A DNA stretch of 64,000 nt from Gammaproteobacteria bacterium (GCA_009844085.1 VYCF01000021.1:1-64000), one strand, 5' to 3'; shown: positions 16,014 to 25,677, counted from the first letter of the stretch. Numbers and translations: made by a program. Notes: generated by a model not told the origin, from the letters alone.

Positions 16014-16772
16014 ATGAGCCTATTTGACCTGACAGACAAGGTGGCGCTGATTACCGGCTCGAGCCGGGGCATCGGCAAGGCCATCGCCTTGCGCTATGCC
16101 GAACATGGCGCGAAAGTCGTGGTTTCCAGCCGCAACCTGGACGCCTGCGAAGAGGTCGCCGCGGAGATTCGGGACGCCGGCGGCGAGGCCGTGGCCATCG
16201 CCTGCAACATCAATCACAAGGAGCAATTGCAGGCGCTCGCCGATGGCGCGCGGGAACGTTTCGGCAAGATCGACGTACTCGTCTGCAACGCGGCGCTGAA
16301 TCCGCATTTCGGTCCTTCCCAGGAAATACCCGACGAGGCCTTCGACAAGGTCATGCACGCCAATATCGGCAGCATCCACCGGCTGTGCCGGATGGTGATT
16401 CCCGGCATGGCGGAAAACGGCGGCGGTTCGGTGATCATCGTTTCCTCGATCGCCGGCCTGAGAGGATCCAACGTGCTTGGCGCCTATGCGATTTCCAAGG
16501 CCGCAGACATGCAGATCGCGCGCAATCTCGCGATTGAATGGGGACCGCAGAACATTCGCGTGAACTGCATCGCTCCGGGGCTCGTGCGTACCGAATTCGC
16601 CCGTGCGCTGTGGGAGAATCCGGACATTTACAAGGCCACGGTGAAGCGTTACCCCTTGCAGCGCATCGGCGAGCCCGACGAAATCGCCGGCGCGGCGGTC
16701 TATTTTGCTTCCAGCGCGGGCAATTTCACAACCGGGCAGACACTGGTCGTCGACGGCGGCGGCACGGCCTGA
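16014..16772 (+). CDS. Short-chain dehydrogenase/reductase (FabG-like)
   Basis: A 252-aa SDR with TGSSRGIG (about 14-21), the CNAA variant of the NNAG motif, VSSIAGLRG and the catalytic YAISKAA. It ends in LVVDGGGTA, normal for the family. GAGAG precedes the ATG. It lies between another SDR and an acyl-CoA dehydrogenase, the arrangement often seen in fatty-acid or isoprenoid-acid breakdown operons of proteobacteria. Confidence 0.87.
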   Translation: MSLFDLTDKVALITGSSRGIGKAIALRYAEHGAKVVVSSRNLDACEEVAAEIRDAGGEAVAIACNINHKEQLQALADGARERFGKIDVLVCNAALNPHFGPSQEIPDEAFDKVMHANIGSIHRLCRMVIPGMAENGGGSVIIVSSIAGLRGSNVLGAYAISKAADMQIARNLAIEWGPQNIRVNCIAPGLVRTEFARALWENPDIYKATVKRYPLQRIGEPDEIAGAAVYFASSAGNFTTGQTLVVDGGGTA

Positions 16773-16801
16773 AGCCGAACCGGATCAGGAGAGAAATTCA
16801 C

Positions 16802-18016
16802 ATGAACCTGGGCTTACCCGAACATCTGATCGAAGTACGAGAAAAAATCAGCAACTTTGTCGGCGAAAAGGTCGAACCGGTCGAACGGGAATATCTTTCC
16901 GAGATCGACGTGGGCGACCGCTGGTCTCATACGCCGCGACAGCACGAAATCCTCGACGGCCTGAAGCAGGAGGCGCGCGCCCAGGGGTTGTGGAATTTCT
17001 TCCTGCCCGAAAGCCAGGGCGGGGCGGGCATCAGCAATCTGGAATACGCGCACCTGGCGGAAATCATGGGGCGCAGCAGACTGGCCTCGGAATCGATGAA
17101 TTGCAGCGCGCCCGATACCGGCAACATGGAAGTGCTCGAACGCTTCGGTTCGGAAGAGCAGCAAAAGGAGTGGCTCGAACCGCTGCTCGCGGGCGAGATT
17201 CGCTCGGCCTTCGCCATGACCGAGCCCGACGTCGCCTCATCGGATGCAACCAATATTTCCACTCGCGCCGTGCTCGACGGCGGCGAATGGGTGATCAACG
17301 GCGAGAAGTTCTATATCTCGGGCGCCGGCGACGCGCGCTGCAAGATCATGATCGTCATGGTCGTTACAGACCCCGACGCGCCGCGGCATAATCGCCAATC
17401 CCAGATTCTCGTGCCGAAGGACACACCGGGGGTGGAGATCGTGCGGCCCATGTGCGTTTTCGGCCACGACGACGCGCCACACGGACACATGCATATCAAG
17501 TTCCACAACGTGCGCGTTCCCGAAAGCAATATCATCCTCGGTCGCGGCAGGGGCTTCGAGATTTCCCAGGGGCGCCTGGGTCCGGGCCGCATTCATCATT
17601 GCATGCGTTCGATCGGCGCGGCGGAGAAGGCGCTCGACCTGATGTGCAAGCGCGCTGTGAGCCGCGAGGCGTTCGGCAAGCCGCTGGCGGAGCTCGGCGG
17701 CAACTACGACGTCATCGCGGACAGCCGCATCGAGATCGAAATGTGCCGCCTGCTTGTGCTGCGCGCGGCCTGGCTGATGGACAAGATCGGCAACCGGGCG
17801 GCCCGGGACGCGATTTCGCAGATCAAGGTGGCGGTGCCGAACATGTCCTTGCGGGTGATCGACCGCGCGATGCAGATTCATGGCGCGGCGGGGGTGTCCC
17901 AGGACTTTCCGCTCGCCTCGCTTTGGACGGCCCAGCGTACCTTGCGTCTGGCCGACGGGCCTGACGAAGTTCATCGGCGGGTTATCGCCAGGAAGGAGTT
18001 GGCGAAGTATTGTTGA
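16802..18016 (+). CDS. Acyl-CoA dehydrogenase (ACAD10/11-like)
   Basis: A 404-aa flavoprotein beginning at ATG 16802 after AGGAGAG. Landmarks: [16 protein letters not shown] (FAD/substrate loop), [10 protein letters not shown], and the C-terminal helical domain with [19 protein letters not shown] and an [10 protein letters not shown] tail. It introduces the alpha,beta double bond into acyl-CoA with electrons going to ETF. It is the last gene of the 14.1-18.0 kb operon; a large inverted repeat follows its stop. Confidence 0.9.
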   Translation: MNLGLPEHLIEVREKISNFVGEKVEPVEREYLSEIDVGDRWSHTPRQHEILDGLKQEARAQGLWNFFLPESQGGAGISNLEYAHLAEIMGRSRLASESMNCSAPDTGNMEVLERFGSEEQQKEWLEPLLAGEIRSAFAMTEPDVASSDATNISTRAVLDGGEWVINGEKFYISGAGDARCKIMIVMVVTDPDAPRHNRQSQILVPKDTPGVEIVRPMCVFGHDDAPHGHMHIKFHNVRVPESNIILGRGRGFEISQGRLGPGRIHHCMRSIGAAEKALDLMCKRAVSREAFGKPLAELGGNYDVIADSRIEIEMCRLLVLRAAWLMDKIGNRAARDAISQIKVAVPNMSLRVIDRAMQIHGAAGVSQDFPLASLWTAQRTLRLADGPDEVHRRVIARKELAKYC

Positions 18017-18041
18017 AAGTTGAGGTTGGTGGCTTCGATCC

Positions 18042-18156
18042 GTCGCCGCCGGGCTGGGAGTGTGTTTGGCGGACGCTGTAAATACATCCATGTACGCTTC
18101 GGCCTCGGCTTCCTGCCTCGGACGCCCGCCAATCACACTCCCAGCCCGACGGCGAC
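18042..18156. repeat. 115-bp imperfect inverted-repeat element
   Basis: Two 34-bp arms (18042-18075 and 18123-18156) match in reverse complement at 31 of 34 positions; the arms contain CGGGCTGGGAGTGTG. The 47-bp centre includes TACATCCATGTA, itself a palindrome. It fills most of the gap between the acyl-CoA dehydrogenase and the glycosyltransferase. It resembles the intergenic palindromic elements that occur in many copies in some proteobacterial genomes; only this one copy is in the window. It could also act as a terminator. Confidence 0.75.
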
Positions 18157-18186
18157 TCACGTTGTGCGGAACCCGGGAGGCCTTAT

Positions 18187-19020
18187 ATGCCAACTTCGGT
18201 TGGAGTGGTTATTCCGACGATTAATCGTGCCCATATGCTCGGCCAGGCGCTCGATTCGGTGTTTTCCCAGACCTTACAGCCTCAGCAGGTTATCGTCGTC
18301 GATGACGGATCCACTGATTCCACGGCTGATCTGGTGGCGGGCTACTCCGAGGTAAGTTATTTGCGGCAGGAAAATCGGGGTGTTAGTGCGGCGCGCAATC
18401 TTGGGATTCGTCGTTGCGGGTGCGAATGGATTGCGTTGCTTGACTCGGACGATGAGTGGCTGCCGGAGAAGCTTGAAGTGCAGTTTGGGGCGCTGGCGGA
18501 AAATCCTGGTTATCGTTTGATTCATTGTGACGAGATCTGGATTCGCGATGGGCGCAGGGTCAATGCGGCGAATCGGCATCGCAAGCGGGGTGGGTGGATA
18601 TTCGAGCATTGTTTGCCGCTGTGCGTGATTTCTCCGTCGGCGGCGGTGATCGAGAAGGGACTGCTTGAAGAGGCCGGCGGTTTCAATGAGGGACTTCCGG
18701 CTTGCGAGGATTATGATCTTTGGCTGCGCGTCTGCAGCCGTTATCCGGTGCTTTATGTCGATCGACCGCTATTGCGCAAGTACGGCGGCCATGACGACCA
18801 GCTTTCGCGCAAGCATTGGGGCATGGATCGATTTCGGGTGCGGGCATTACGCGATTTGATTGCGGGGGGCGGATTGTCCGAATCCGACCGGCAGGCGGCG
18901 CTCGCGAGTCTGCGGGAGAAATGCCGGATTCTCGTGAACGGTGCGCGCAAGCGCGGCAATGCGGAAGTCGAGGCGGAATACGAAGCGCTGCTGGCGCAAT
19001 TCGAAGGTCCGGGCGCATGA
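18187..19020 (+). CDS. Family 2 glycosyltransferase
   Basis: A 277-aa protein of the GT-A fold. VVIPTINRAHML begins the domain, VDDGSTD binds the nucleotide sugar, and LDSDDEW carries the DXD-type metal motif; CEDYDLWLRV holds the usual catalytic-acid region. No membrane span. It probably transfers a sugar in surface polysaccharide or modified-lipid synthesis, but no other polysaccharide gene is adjacent. It overlaps the next gene at ATGA. Confidence 0.87.
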   Translation: MPTSVGVVIPTINRAHMLGQALDSVFSQTLQPQQVIVVDDGSTDSTADLVAGYSEVSYLRQENRGVSAARNLGIRRCGCEWIALLDSDDEWLPEKLEVQFGALAENPGYRLIHCDEIWIRDGRRVNAANRHRKRGGWIFEHCLPLCVISPSAAVIEKGLLEEAGGFNEGLPACEDYDLWLRVCSRYPVLYVDRPLLRKYGGHDDQLSRKHWGMDRFRVRALRDLIAGGGLSESDRQAALASLREKCRILVNGARKRGNAEVEAEYEALLAQFEGPGA

Positions 19021-19859
19021 ACGGCGAAGTCAACCTGGTAGTGGCGCATCCGCTGGAGGCGAAGGAGTTAATCGAGTGGTTCGAACTCGGGGAAGTCGAG
19101 CCGCGCGGGAAATATCGTTGTTATGAAAATAAGAAAGGTATTGCTTTGGTAATTTCCGGCATGGGGGTCCGGAACGCCGTAAATGCGGTTGACTGGCTGC
19201 ACGGGCGGCAATCACCGGGGTTTCGCGCCTGGCTCAACGTCGGCATCGCGGGACACCCATCTGCGGCGGTGGGGCAGGGATTGCTGATCAATCGGATCGA
19301 GCATCGCCGATCCGGTGATTGTTTCTGGCCGCCGATTCCCGATCTGGGTCTGCAGGGTTGCGGGCTAGTGACTGTCGACGAGCCGGAAACCACTTACGAG
19401 CAAGACGCCGCCTTTGACATGGAAGCGGCGGGATTTTTCGCGCAAGCTGCGGGATTGACGACAACGGATCTGGTCTATGTGTTCAAGATCGTTTCCGATA
19501 ATCGCGAGAATCCCGTGGACGAGGTAAATCTTCAGCGAGTTCCGGAACTGTTGCGGAATCTGGAATCCGCGATCCGCAAACTGGTCGATCATTTGCGCGA
19601 GCGGAGCGCGGCTATTGCGGACTGGTACGGTATGCCAGCGGAATTCGAGTCGCTCTTGCGCAGGCATCGCTTCAGCGCCACGCGCAAGGCCGCCCTGGCC
19701 CAATATTGCCGCCGCTTCTGCGCTCTCGGCATGCAAGGCCGATTGAGTGAAATAGCCCGCGTGCGCTTTCGCGATGCGGCGTCGCTCATGACCGCCATGC
19801 GGCTGGAACTGGCATCTGCCAGCGAGTCCGGCAAGACATCCCGCCAAGGGGCGGAGTGA
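19017..19859 (+). CDS. Nucleoside-phosphorylase-like protein with C-terminal extension
   Basis: A 280-aa protein. Residues 1-180 resemble the purine nucleoside phosphorylase / MTA-SAH nucleosidase fold: VVAHPLEAKEL, ISGMGVRNAVNAV, NVGIAG and the signature FDMEAAGFF. About 100 C-terminal residues, rich in Arg and Ala helices, are not part of that fold. ATG 19017 overlaps the glycosyltransferase stop. It lies one base before the SplB-like gene, so a role in nucleotide or DNA-base metabolism is possible. Hopanoid-type phosphorylases are another option. Confidence 0.65.
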   Translation: MNGEVNLVVAHPLEAKELIEWFELGEVEPRGKYRCYENKKGIALVISGMGVRNAVNAVDWLHGRQSPGFRAWLNVGIAGHPSAAVGQGLLINRIEHRRSGDCFWPPIPDLGLQGCGLVTVDEPETTYEQDAAFDMEAAGFFAQAAGLTTTDLVYVFKIVSDNRENPVDEVNLQRVPELLRNLESAIRKLVDHLRERSAAIADWYGMPAEFESLLRRHRFSATRKAALAQYCRRFCALGMQGRLSEIARVRFRDAASLMTAMRLELASASESGKTSRQGAE

Positions 19860-19860
19860 C

Positions 19861-20847
19861 ATGTTTTCCGCGGTCTATTTCGAATCCGAAGTGCGCGATC
19901 ATCCGCGCACGCGAGCGATCCTCGAGCGCTATCGCGAATTGCCCCACATCGAATGCGAACGCTTCGGGCAGATCTTCAATCGAAAGGCCCAGAACTTTCG
20001 CATGCAAAAGCAATATCCCGCCTTGATCCTGGCGCGTAAACACGGCCGCAAGGTTTTGCCGGCGCCCGCGGGATACGGCTTCGAGGCCGGGCAAAGCCAT
20101 TATTTCTCCCACATGCTCAATTGCATCTACGACTGCCGCTATTGCTTCCTGCAAGGCATGTACCGTTCCGCCCATTGCGTGCTGTTCGTGAACTTCGAGG
20201 ATTTCGCCGATTCGATCCTGCAAAGCATTGCCGCCGGTTCAGGCACACAGGTGTTCTACAGCGGCTATGATTGCGACAGCCTGGCGCTCGAGCCCGTCAG
20301 CAATTTCGCGGAATTTTTCGTTCCCTTTTTTGCGCAACACCCCCGGGCCGTACTCGAATTGCGCACCAAGAGCACCCAGATTTCCGGCCTGCTGCAAATG
20401 GCGCCGGCGCCGAATTGCATCGTCGCCATGAGTTTCACCACCGAAGCTTGCGCGAAGCGATGGGAGCGCGATGTCCCATCCATCGAAAAACGCCTGAAGG
20501 CTCTCGCCCGCCTGCAGGAAGCCGGCTGGCCCGTGGCGATACGTTTCGAACCGCTCTTGCCTGAAGCGGATCAGAAGGCGTATGCATCACTGTTCGATCT
20601 GATATTCAGGCGCCTCGACGCCGGCCGCGTGCATTCGACAAGCACCGGCCTGTTCCGCATGCCTGCCGACTATTTCCGCAACACTCTCAAACTCTATCCC
20701 GACGAACCCCTGTTCGCCCGCGAAACCCGAACCGAAAACGGCATCGTCTCCCTCGAACAGCCGAATCGGGAAGCCTGGCTTGCGGAACTGGAGGAGATGC
20801 TGTTTCGCCACATCGACCCGGCAAGTTACTATCGCTGCGCAAATTGA
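19861..20847 (+). CDS. Spore-photoproduct-lyase-like radical SAM protein
   Basis: A 328-aa radical SAM enzyme. The 4Fe-4S motif is C88-x3-C92-x2-C95 (CIYDCRYC) inside the SPL-typical context SHMLNCIYDCRYCFLQG. FRMQKQYPALILARKHGRKVLPAP and FYSGYDCDSLALEP are further family-like stretches. True SP lyase repairs thymine dimers in spores; this is not a spore-former by its gene content. The Cys that donates hydrogen in Bacillus SP lyase is not obvious at the equivalent place, though a Cys lies nearby in YDCDS. It may therefore be a paralogue with another radical reaction. Confidence 0.8.
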   Translation: MFSAVYFESEVRDHPRTRAILERYRELPHIECERFGQIFNRKAQNFRMQKQYPALILARKHGRKVLPAPAGYGFEAGQSHYFSHMLNCIYDCRYCFLQGMYRSAHCVLFVNFEDFADSILQSIAAGSGTQVFYSGYDCDSLALEPVSNFAEFFVPFFAQHPRAVLELRTKSTQISGLLQMAPAPNCIVAMSFTTEACAKRWERDVPSIEKRLKALARLQEAGWPVAIRFEPLLPEADQKAYASLFDLIFRRLDAGRVHSTSTGLFRMPADYFRNTLKLYPDEPLFARETRTENGIVSLEQPNREAWLAELEEMLFRHIDPASYYRCAN

Positions 20848-20858
20848 TAGGCACATGT

Positions 20859-21575
20859 ATGAGCGTTGAAGAAAAACCACTGATCGTGATTTCCGGTTCA
20901 AATTCCGGCATCGGCCTCGCCATGACCCGCGAAATGCTCGACCGGCGCCATGCCGTGCTGGGCCTCGTACAAGATGCGGCTAAAAATCCCGTGCAGCATC
21001 CCGACTACCGCCAGGAACAGGTCGACATGTCCGATCCGGAAAGCCTGCAAACCCGTATCGCCGAGATCCTGCGCGGCATTGACGGCCCCGTCCGCGCTCT
21101 CGTCAACAACGCCGGAGTCGGCCGCATGGGCTTTCTCGAACAACTGTCGGTCAGCGATCTCCAGGTAGTCATGAATACCAATTTCCTGTCCCACGCCATC
21201 GTCACAAGAGCTTTCCTGCCGCTTCTCAAGCGCCAGGGCCACGGCGACATCGTCTTCACCGGTTCCGAGTCCGCGCTCAGCGGAACCCGGCAAGGCAGTG
21301 TCTATTGCGCGAGCAAATTCGCCATTCGCGGATTCGCCCAGGCGCTGCGCGAGGAATGCGGCAAGGCGAACGTGCGCGTCTGCCTGATCAATCCGGGCGC
21401 CGTGCGCACGCACTTCTTCGACGATTTGCACTTCGAACCGGGAGAGGGCGAAGACGAAGCCATCGCACCGGAAGACGTCGCTGCAGTGCTCGCCATGGTA
21501 TTGGAAGCGCGTCCCGGCACCGTACTTGACGAAATCAACGTCTCACCGCTGAACCGTGTATGGCGCAGAAAATGA
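20859..21575 (+). CDS. Short-chain dehydrogenase/reductase
   Basis: A 238-aa SDR: SGSNSGIG near the N-terminus, NNAGVG centrally, TGSESALSG and the catalytic YCASKFAI. It ends in EINVSPLNRVWRRK, typical of YdfG/sepiapterin-reductase-like members. I start it at ATG 20859; an in-frame TTG at 20844 would overlap the SplB-like stop. It closes the 18.2-21.6 kb gene string. A short hairpin (CCCCGAT, 21576-21582, with ATCGGGG, 21605-21611) follows its stop. Confidence 0.85.
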   Translation: MSVEEKPLIVISGSNSGIGLAMTREMLDRRHAVLGLVQDAAKNPVQHPDYRQEQVDMSDPESLQTRIAEILRGIDGPVRALVNNAGVGRMGFLEQLSVSDLQVVMNTNFLSHAIVTRAFLPLLKRQGHGDIVFTGSESALSGTRQGSVYCASKFAIRGFAQALREECGKANVRVCLINPGAVRTHFFDDLHFEPGEGEDEAIAPEDVAAVLAMVLEARPGTVLDEINVSPLNRVWRRK

Positions 21576-21687
21576 CCCCGATGCGACAATATGACGCAGA
21601 GCAAATCGGGGCTGATTCGCGGATTAGTCTGCGATAATCATGACTTGAAAAATCAGCGGGCAGAGCCTCGCACACGAGGGTCTGAAC

Positions 21688-22065
21688 ATGAAATCCAAGT
21701 CTTTTTTACGTTTCCCAGCGGTGCTTGCCACCCTGATCGTCTCACTGGCGGCTTATGCCCATACTCCGCTGAAAACATCCTCGCCCGCCGCCGACTCTAC
21801 CGTGGCGCAGGCCAGCGCCATCGAAGTCGAATTCAACGGTCCCGTGCGGCTGGTGCGTTTGCAGGTCATGCAAGGGGAAGTGGAAATTCCGACCGAATTC
21901 TCTATGAATCCAGAGCCGGTCGCCGCTTACCGGATTGACGCGCCGGATATTCCCGCCGGAAAGATTACCGTCGAATGGGCGGCGATCGGCGCCGATGGAC
22001 ACACCTTGACCGACACGTTCAGTTTCACGGTCGATCCGAACGCGGCGGCAACCGCCGGGAACTGA
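21688..22065 (+). CDS. copC: CopC-domain periplasmic copper-binding protein
   Basis: A 125-aa secreted protein. A signal peptide ends at AYA, leaving a mature N-terminal His (HTPLKTSSPA), the copper ligand position of CopC. The beta-barrel landmarks VEFNGPVRL and WAAIGADGHTLTDTFSFTV carry the second conserved His. An extended -10-like TGCGATAAT lies at 21630-21638. It is followed 19 nt later by copD, with which it forms the usual copper uptake/resistance pair. Confidence 0.88.
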   Translation: MKSKSFLRFPAVLATLIVSLAAYAHTPLKTSSPAADSTVAQASAIEVEFNGPVRLVRLQVMQGEVEIPTEFSMNPEPVAAYRIDAPDIPAGKITVEWAAIGADGHTLTDTFSFTVDPNAAATAGN

Positions 22066-22084
22066 TCCCCGGCCCCATCAAGCC

Positions 22085-23005
22085 ATGGGCCTCACGCCCG
22101 CAACCGGCTGGGAACTCGCGATTCAACTGGCGAAGTTGCTGGAATATCTCGGCATCGCCAGTCTGGCCGGCGGCACGATCTGCCTGCTGTTCTACCGGGA
22201 CGAACGTAGCCACACCATTGTCTTCTTCACGGCCTATATCGGGCTGAGTTGCCTGCTTGGATTCAACGGCGCCCTGTTCAGCTTCCTGTTCCAGGTGGGA
22301 ATGACGAGCGGCGGGGGTCTGGCCGGCATGTTCGATCCCGATATGGCGAGCCTGCTGCTCGGCTTCGAGATCGGCAGCGCCACGCTATTGCGCCTGGCCG
22401 GATTTCTCGCGCCCGTGGTGGCCTGCGCCGTTTTCGCCAATCGTCTCGGCAGCCGTCCGCCGATCCGCACGCAATATCACGCGCTCGGCGCGGTGCACGC
22501 ATTCTCGCTATTACTCTTGCTCGCGAGCTTCACGGTCGCAGGCCACATCGCCGTACTCGAACCGCTCGCCAAGGTATCCATCGCCCTGCATATTCTGGCT
22601 GTCAGCGTCTGGGTCGGTGCTTTTCTCCCCTTGCTGTTTCTCTGCCTGGGCGGCAATGGGGAAACGCTCGCGGCAACCATGAAGGGATTCGGGGACATGG
22701 CCGGATATTGCCTATTGATGCTATTCGCGGCGGGTCTGATCCTGGTGCTGGAGCTGTTTCACACGCCAGGAGAACTGATTTCCACGCCCTATGGCGTAAC
22801 TTTGCTGATCAAGCTGGGGCTGGTGGGAGTGTTGCTGCTTGTGGCCGCCGGTAACCGCTTCGTACTCGTGCCGCGCATGCTCGCCGGCGCCGGAACCGGC
22901 AGCCTGGCCGGGGCGATCAGGTTGGAAATAGTCGTCGCGGCGGCAATTCTGGCGGTCACCAGCTATCTGGCCACTACGGTCGGACCGCCGGCCATGCCGA
23001 TGTAG
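22085..23005 (+). CDS. copD: CopD-domain copper transport membrane protein
   Basis: A 306-aa integral membrane protein with about eight spans. Conserved features include FTVAGHIAVLEPLAKVSIALHILAVSVWVGAFLPL, with His residues in the middle spans that are thought to pass copper. It follows copC directly. No CopA/CopB genes are nearby, so this is a minimal CopCD set likely to import copper, which the cytochrome/copper oxidase-type proteins nearby would need. Confidence 0.87.
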   Translation: MGLTPATGWELAIQLAKLLEYLGIASLAGGTICLLFYRDERSHTIVFFTAYIGLSCLLGFNGALFSFLFQVGMTSGGGLAGMFDPDMASLLLGFEIGSATLLRLAGFLAPVVACAVFANRLGSRPPIRTQYHALGAVHAFSLLLLLASFTVAGHIAVLEPLAKVSIALHILAVSVWVGAFLPLLFLCLGGNGETLAATMKGFGDMAGYCLLMLFAAGLILVLELFHTPGELISTPYGVTLLIKLGLVGVLLLVAAGNRFVLVPRMLAGAGTGSLAGAIRLEIVVAAAILAVTSYLATTVGPPAMPM

Positions 23006-23009
23006 GCGC

Positions 23010-23891
23010 TCAGGTCAGATCGATTTCCTCTGGAAGCGGCTGCCCTGCATCCTCGGGTTCCTCCACCAGCCTGGTTACGGTCCAGGTATTGAGGTCGAAT
23101 TGCATCAACTGCGAAGACCTGGCGCCGCCATAAACCGCTTCGGCATTCAGGGCGCCTTGCCGCGCGAACAGCAATGCCTCGCCCGCAGGTGACCAGACCA
23201 GGTTCGAAAGAGGCAGGCTGCTGACATACACCGCGACAGGTTCCGCGCCGCCGCTCAAGTTCCCGAGCCAGATCGTCGAACCGGACGCGTCGTGTCGAAT
23301 AAAGGCAAAGCGGCTGCCGTCGGCCGACAACACCGGCGCTTCATGCCGGAGCCCCACGAGTCCGCCGCCGGAGCTGCTTACCGGCACAAACTCCTGGCCG
23401 AATTCCGCCAGGGCAATTTCGGACTGATAGGACGCACCCGGATCAGCGTCTCTTTCCGGCAGCCAGCCACCGGCCGCGATCGCCATGGCGAGCACGGGAA
23501 GCGCGAGTGCCGGCCAGGGCAGGGCAAGCCGCTGGACCTCCGCATTCACAGCTTGCTCCACGACGAGCCGATAGCCTTTCTTCGGCACGGTTTCGATCTT
23601 CACCAAACCGCCGCCCGCGACGCAGAGATGCTTGCGCAACTCGGAAACCGCCCGCGTCAGTGAATTCTCCGTGACGATCACGCGCGGCCACATTTCCGCG
23701 GCCAGATCGTCCCTGCTCAAGGTCCGGCCCGGATTAGCCGCGAGAAAACACAACAAATGCATCAGCCGCGGCTCAAGCTTTCGCTCAATCCCGCCGCCGC
23801 AATGAAAAATCCGATTGCAACCCGGCTCAACCCGCCAGCCGCCGATGACAAAATCCTCACGCCGCGGCCGTGAATGCTGCCTCTCAATCAT
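23010..23891 (-). CDS. CadC/ToxR-like membrane-anchored transcriptional regulator
   Basis: A 293-aa protein from ATG 23891, chosen because GGAG precedes it; an in-frame TTG lies 33 nt upstream. Residues about 12-105 form an OmpR-type winged helix (RTLSRDDLAAEMWPRVIVTENSLTRAVSELRKHL and VPKKGYRLV). One span (LPWPALALPVLAMAIAAGGWL) separates it from a periplasmic beta-propeller-like part with TolB-type repeats (LSADGSRFAFIRHD, WSPAGEALLFAR). The propeller is short, perhaps only three blades. Targets unknown; copCD lies tail-to-tail with it. Confidence 0.82.
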   Translation of the reverse strand: MIERQHSRPRREDFVIGGWRVEPGCNRIFHCGGGIERKLEPRLMHLLCFLAANPGRTLSRDDLAAEMWPRVIVTENSLTRAVSELRKHLCVAGGGLVKIETVPKKGYRLVVEQAVNAEVQRLALPWPALALPVLAMAIAAGGWLPERDADPGASYQSEIALAEFGQEFVPVSSSGGGLVGLRHEAPVLSADGSRFAFIRHDASGSTIWLGNLSGGAEPVAVYVSSLPLSNLVWSPAGEALLFARQGALNAEAVYGGARSSQLMQFDLNTWTVTRLVEEPEDAGQPLPEEIDLT

Positions 23892-24026
23892 GCGTCGCTC
23901 CGACTTTTCGAAATTCTCAAACAATATAGACGTTCAAAACAGCCAAATGGTTCCATACCAACACTCCGAACATAAGGCCAAATCAAAAACTTCCAAGCTC
24001 ATACGAAGCCGAAAAACTGCATCGGT

Positions 24027-24299
24027 TCATTGCCGCCCGGGCACAAATCCCACGGCATAGCCGAAGGGCCGTCCGATCTTGTTGAGCGTCTCCAGCGTCG
24101 GGTTGCCTTCGCCGCGCTCGATCTCGGCCAGGATTCTTGGCGAAATGCCGATGATGCGCTCGGCGTAGGACTTCTGGTTCATGCCGGAAATCTTGCGCAT
24201 CCGGCGTACGGCTTCGCCAAGGGACAGCTCGTGATTTTCGATCGCTTCGATGAGTTCGCGCTTTGCGCGAGCCGAATCCTCTTGTGATCGTTTTGCCAT
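24027..24299 (-). CDS. hipB: HipB-like XRE-family antitoxin/regulator
   Basis: A 90-aa protein with a Cro/C1 helix-turn-helix (MNQKSYAERIIGISPRILAEIERGEGNPTLETLNKI). It lies downstream of the hipA gene, with the stop and start sharing one base (TGATG). The usual order is hipB first; here it is reversed. It would bind HipA and repress the operon, perhaps at the palindrome at 25678-25691. Confidence 0.85.
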   Translation of the reverse strand: MAKRSQEDSARAKRELIEAIENHELSLGEAVRRMRKISGMNQKSYAERIIGISPRILAEIERGEGNPTLETLNKIGRPFGYAVGFVPGRQ

Positions 24300-25615
24300 C
24301 AGGTCTCCTGCAATTCCAGCAGTTGTCGAGAGTGCGTCTCAATGAAAGGGTCGCACCGTTCGATGATGTCATCGTCGACGCGGCTGACGCGCATGATGTC
24401 GGGTAAGCGCCGCAACTGGCGCCCGAAGTCGCGCAGCGCCGCCCGCAAGGTCCTTTCCTTGCCGGGGAACAACTCCACGACCGCGGCCCATTCGGGATCT
24501 CCGGCATTTTCGGCAATGCCCGGCCAGCGGCACACGCGCGCGATCCCTTCGGGATCCAGATACATCGGCGCGAAGTCGAACAAGGGCGCCAGCTTCACGA
24601 TTCCAGTCTCGCAGCGCAGCAAGGCCGTGTTGCGGCCGTGGTTGTCCTTGTTGCCGAGAACGACGTTGACGATGTCGCGCTTGATGTACTCGATCAAATC
24701 GGCTTCGGGCTCGGTACAGTACGTCTCAATGGCATTGCACAGTGTCTCGTGAGAAACGCGCGCACCGTATTCGGCGACACCGGCGGCCGAGTAAAGGCTC
24801 TCCATACCGTAACGCTCGACTTTGCCGCCACAAACACGGCGATCAAAACGCGGTACGAACAGATTATCCTCCTCCCACTTGAGTTCCGCGAACACTTTGA
24901 GACCAAGTTTGTCGGCGACTCGCATGTAAGCCGCTTCATTGCGCAACACCTTGCGATCCGCCGCGCGGTCGCCCCGGGGACGTTTCATGAGCCAGTGCGA
25001 TTGCACGTCTTCGTCTGCCAGCCGTCCCTCGGCGTGCCAGGCGCCCCCTTGATCCAGGGCAAGCAACAGTTTGGGCGCGACGCCTTGCACATCGGAGGCG
25101 CCGGCGGCATGAATGCCCTGCTGGAATGCGTATTCGACGAACGCCTCATTCCGTGAGATAACGTCCGCGCGCGCAAAACCCGGGTGATCCTTCATGGGAA
25201 CTACATCGCCCAAAGCTGCAGGCGCCAGGGTGTTCGGGTTCTTTGCGGCAACAGCCTCAGCAACGCGAACGTTACCGGGCGGGTAGGCCGCGCCTCGCAG
25301 CAACAACGGCCATTCCGCCGCCGGGCCGTCCTGCAGATTGAGTTGCTCGAGCCACTGCCGGCGGCCATATCCACCCGGCAGCAAGTCGAGGACGAAAGAC
25401 GGCCAGTGATCGAGCTGGTACTGCTGAAAATCGGCGGGATATCGACAGCTCAAGCCCGCGGCTGCCGACGAGCCCGGACCCGCGTTCTCGGTCGCATACT
25501 CGTCCAGATACTCGAAGCGGCAGGCGCCTCCGAGCCCGGCCTGCTCATCGACAGGCGTTAGAACGGCAGCGGGTTGCCAAGTACCGTAACGATAGATTTC
25601 AAACGTTGCAGTCAT
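24299..25615 (-). CDS. hipA: HipA-like serine/threonine kinase toxin
   Basis: A 438-aa HipA-family kinase. Catalytic landmarks are intact: VVLGNKDNHGRNTALL (catalytic Asp and Asn) and LAPLFDFAPM (metal-binding Asp). The N-terminal part holds the substrate-positioning region with a WLMKRPRGD stretch in place of the usual FKxxP. HipA-type toxins phosphorylate aminoacyl-tRNA synthetases and stop translation. It is the first gene of a two-gene operon with hipB downstream. No clear ribosome site precedes ATG 25615. Confidence 0.87.
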   Translation of the reverse strand: MTATFEIYRYGTWQPAAVLTPVDEQAGLGGACRFEYLDEYATENAGPGSSAAAGLSCRYPADFQQYQLDHWPSFVLDLLPGGYGRRQWLEQLNLQDGPAAEWPLLLRGAAYPPGNVRVAEAVAAKNPNTLAPAALGDVVPMKDHPGFARADVISRNEAFVEYAFQQGIHAAGASDVQGVAPKLLLALDQGGAWHAEGRLADEDVQSHWLMKRPRGDRAADRKVLRNEAAYMRVADKLGLKVFAELKWEEDNLFVPRFDRRVCGGKVERYGMESLYSAAGVAEYGARVSHETLCNAIETYCTEPEADLIEYIKRDIVNVVLGNKDNHGRNTALLRCETGIVKLAPLFDFAPMYLDPEGIARVCRWPGIAENAGDPEWAAVVELFPGKERTLRAALRDFGRQLRRLPDIMRVSRVDDDIIERCDPFIETHSRQLLELQET

Positions 25616-25677
25616 TGAAGGAAAACCAGTATTTGACCACTAAAATGAGTTAAATGCAGGGTTAATCTGCTAGAAAG

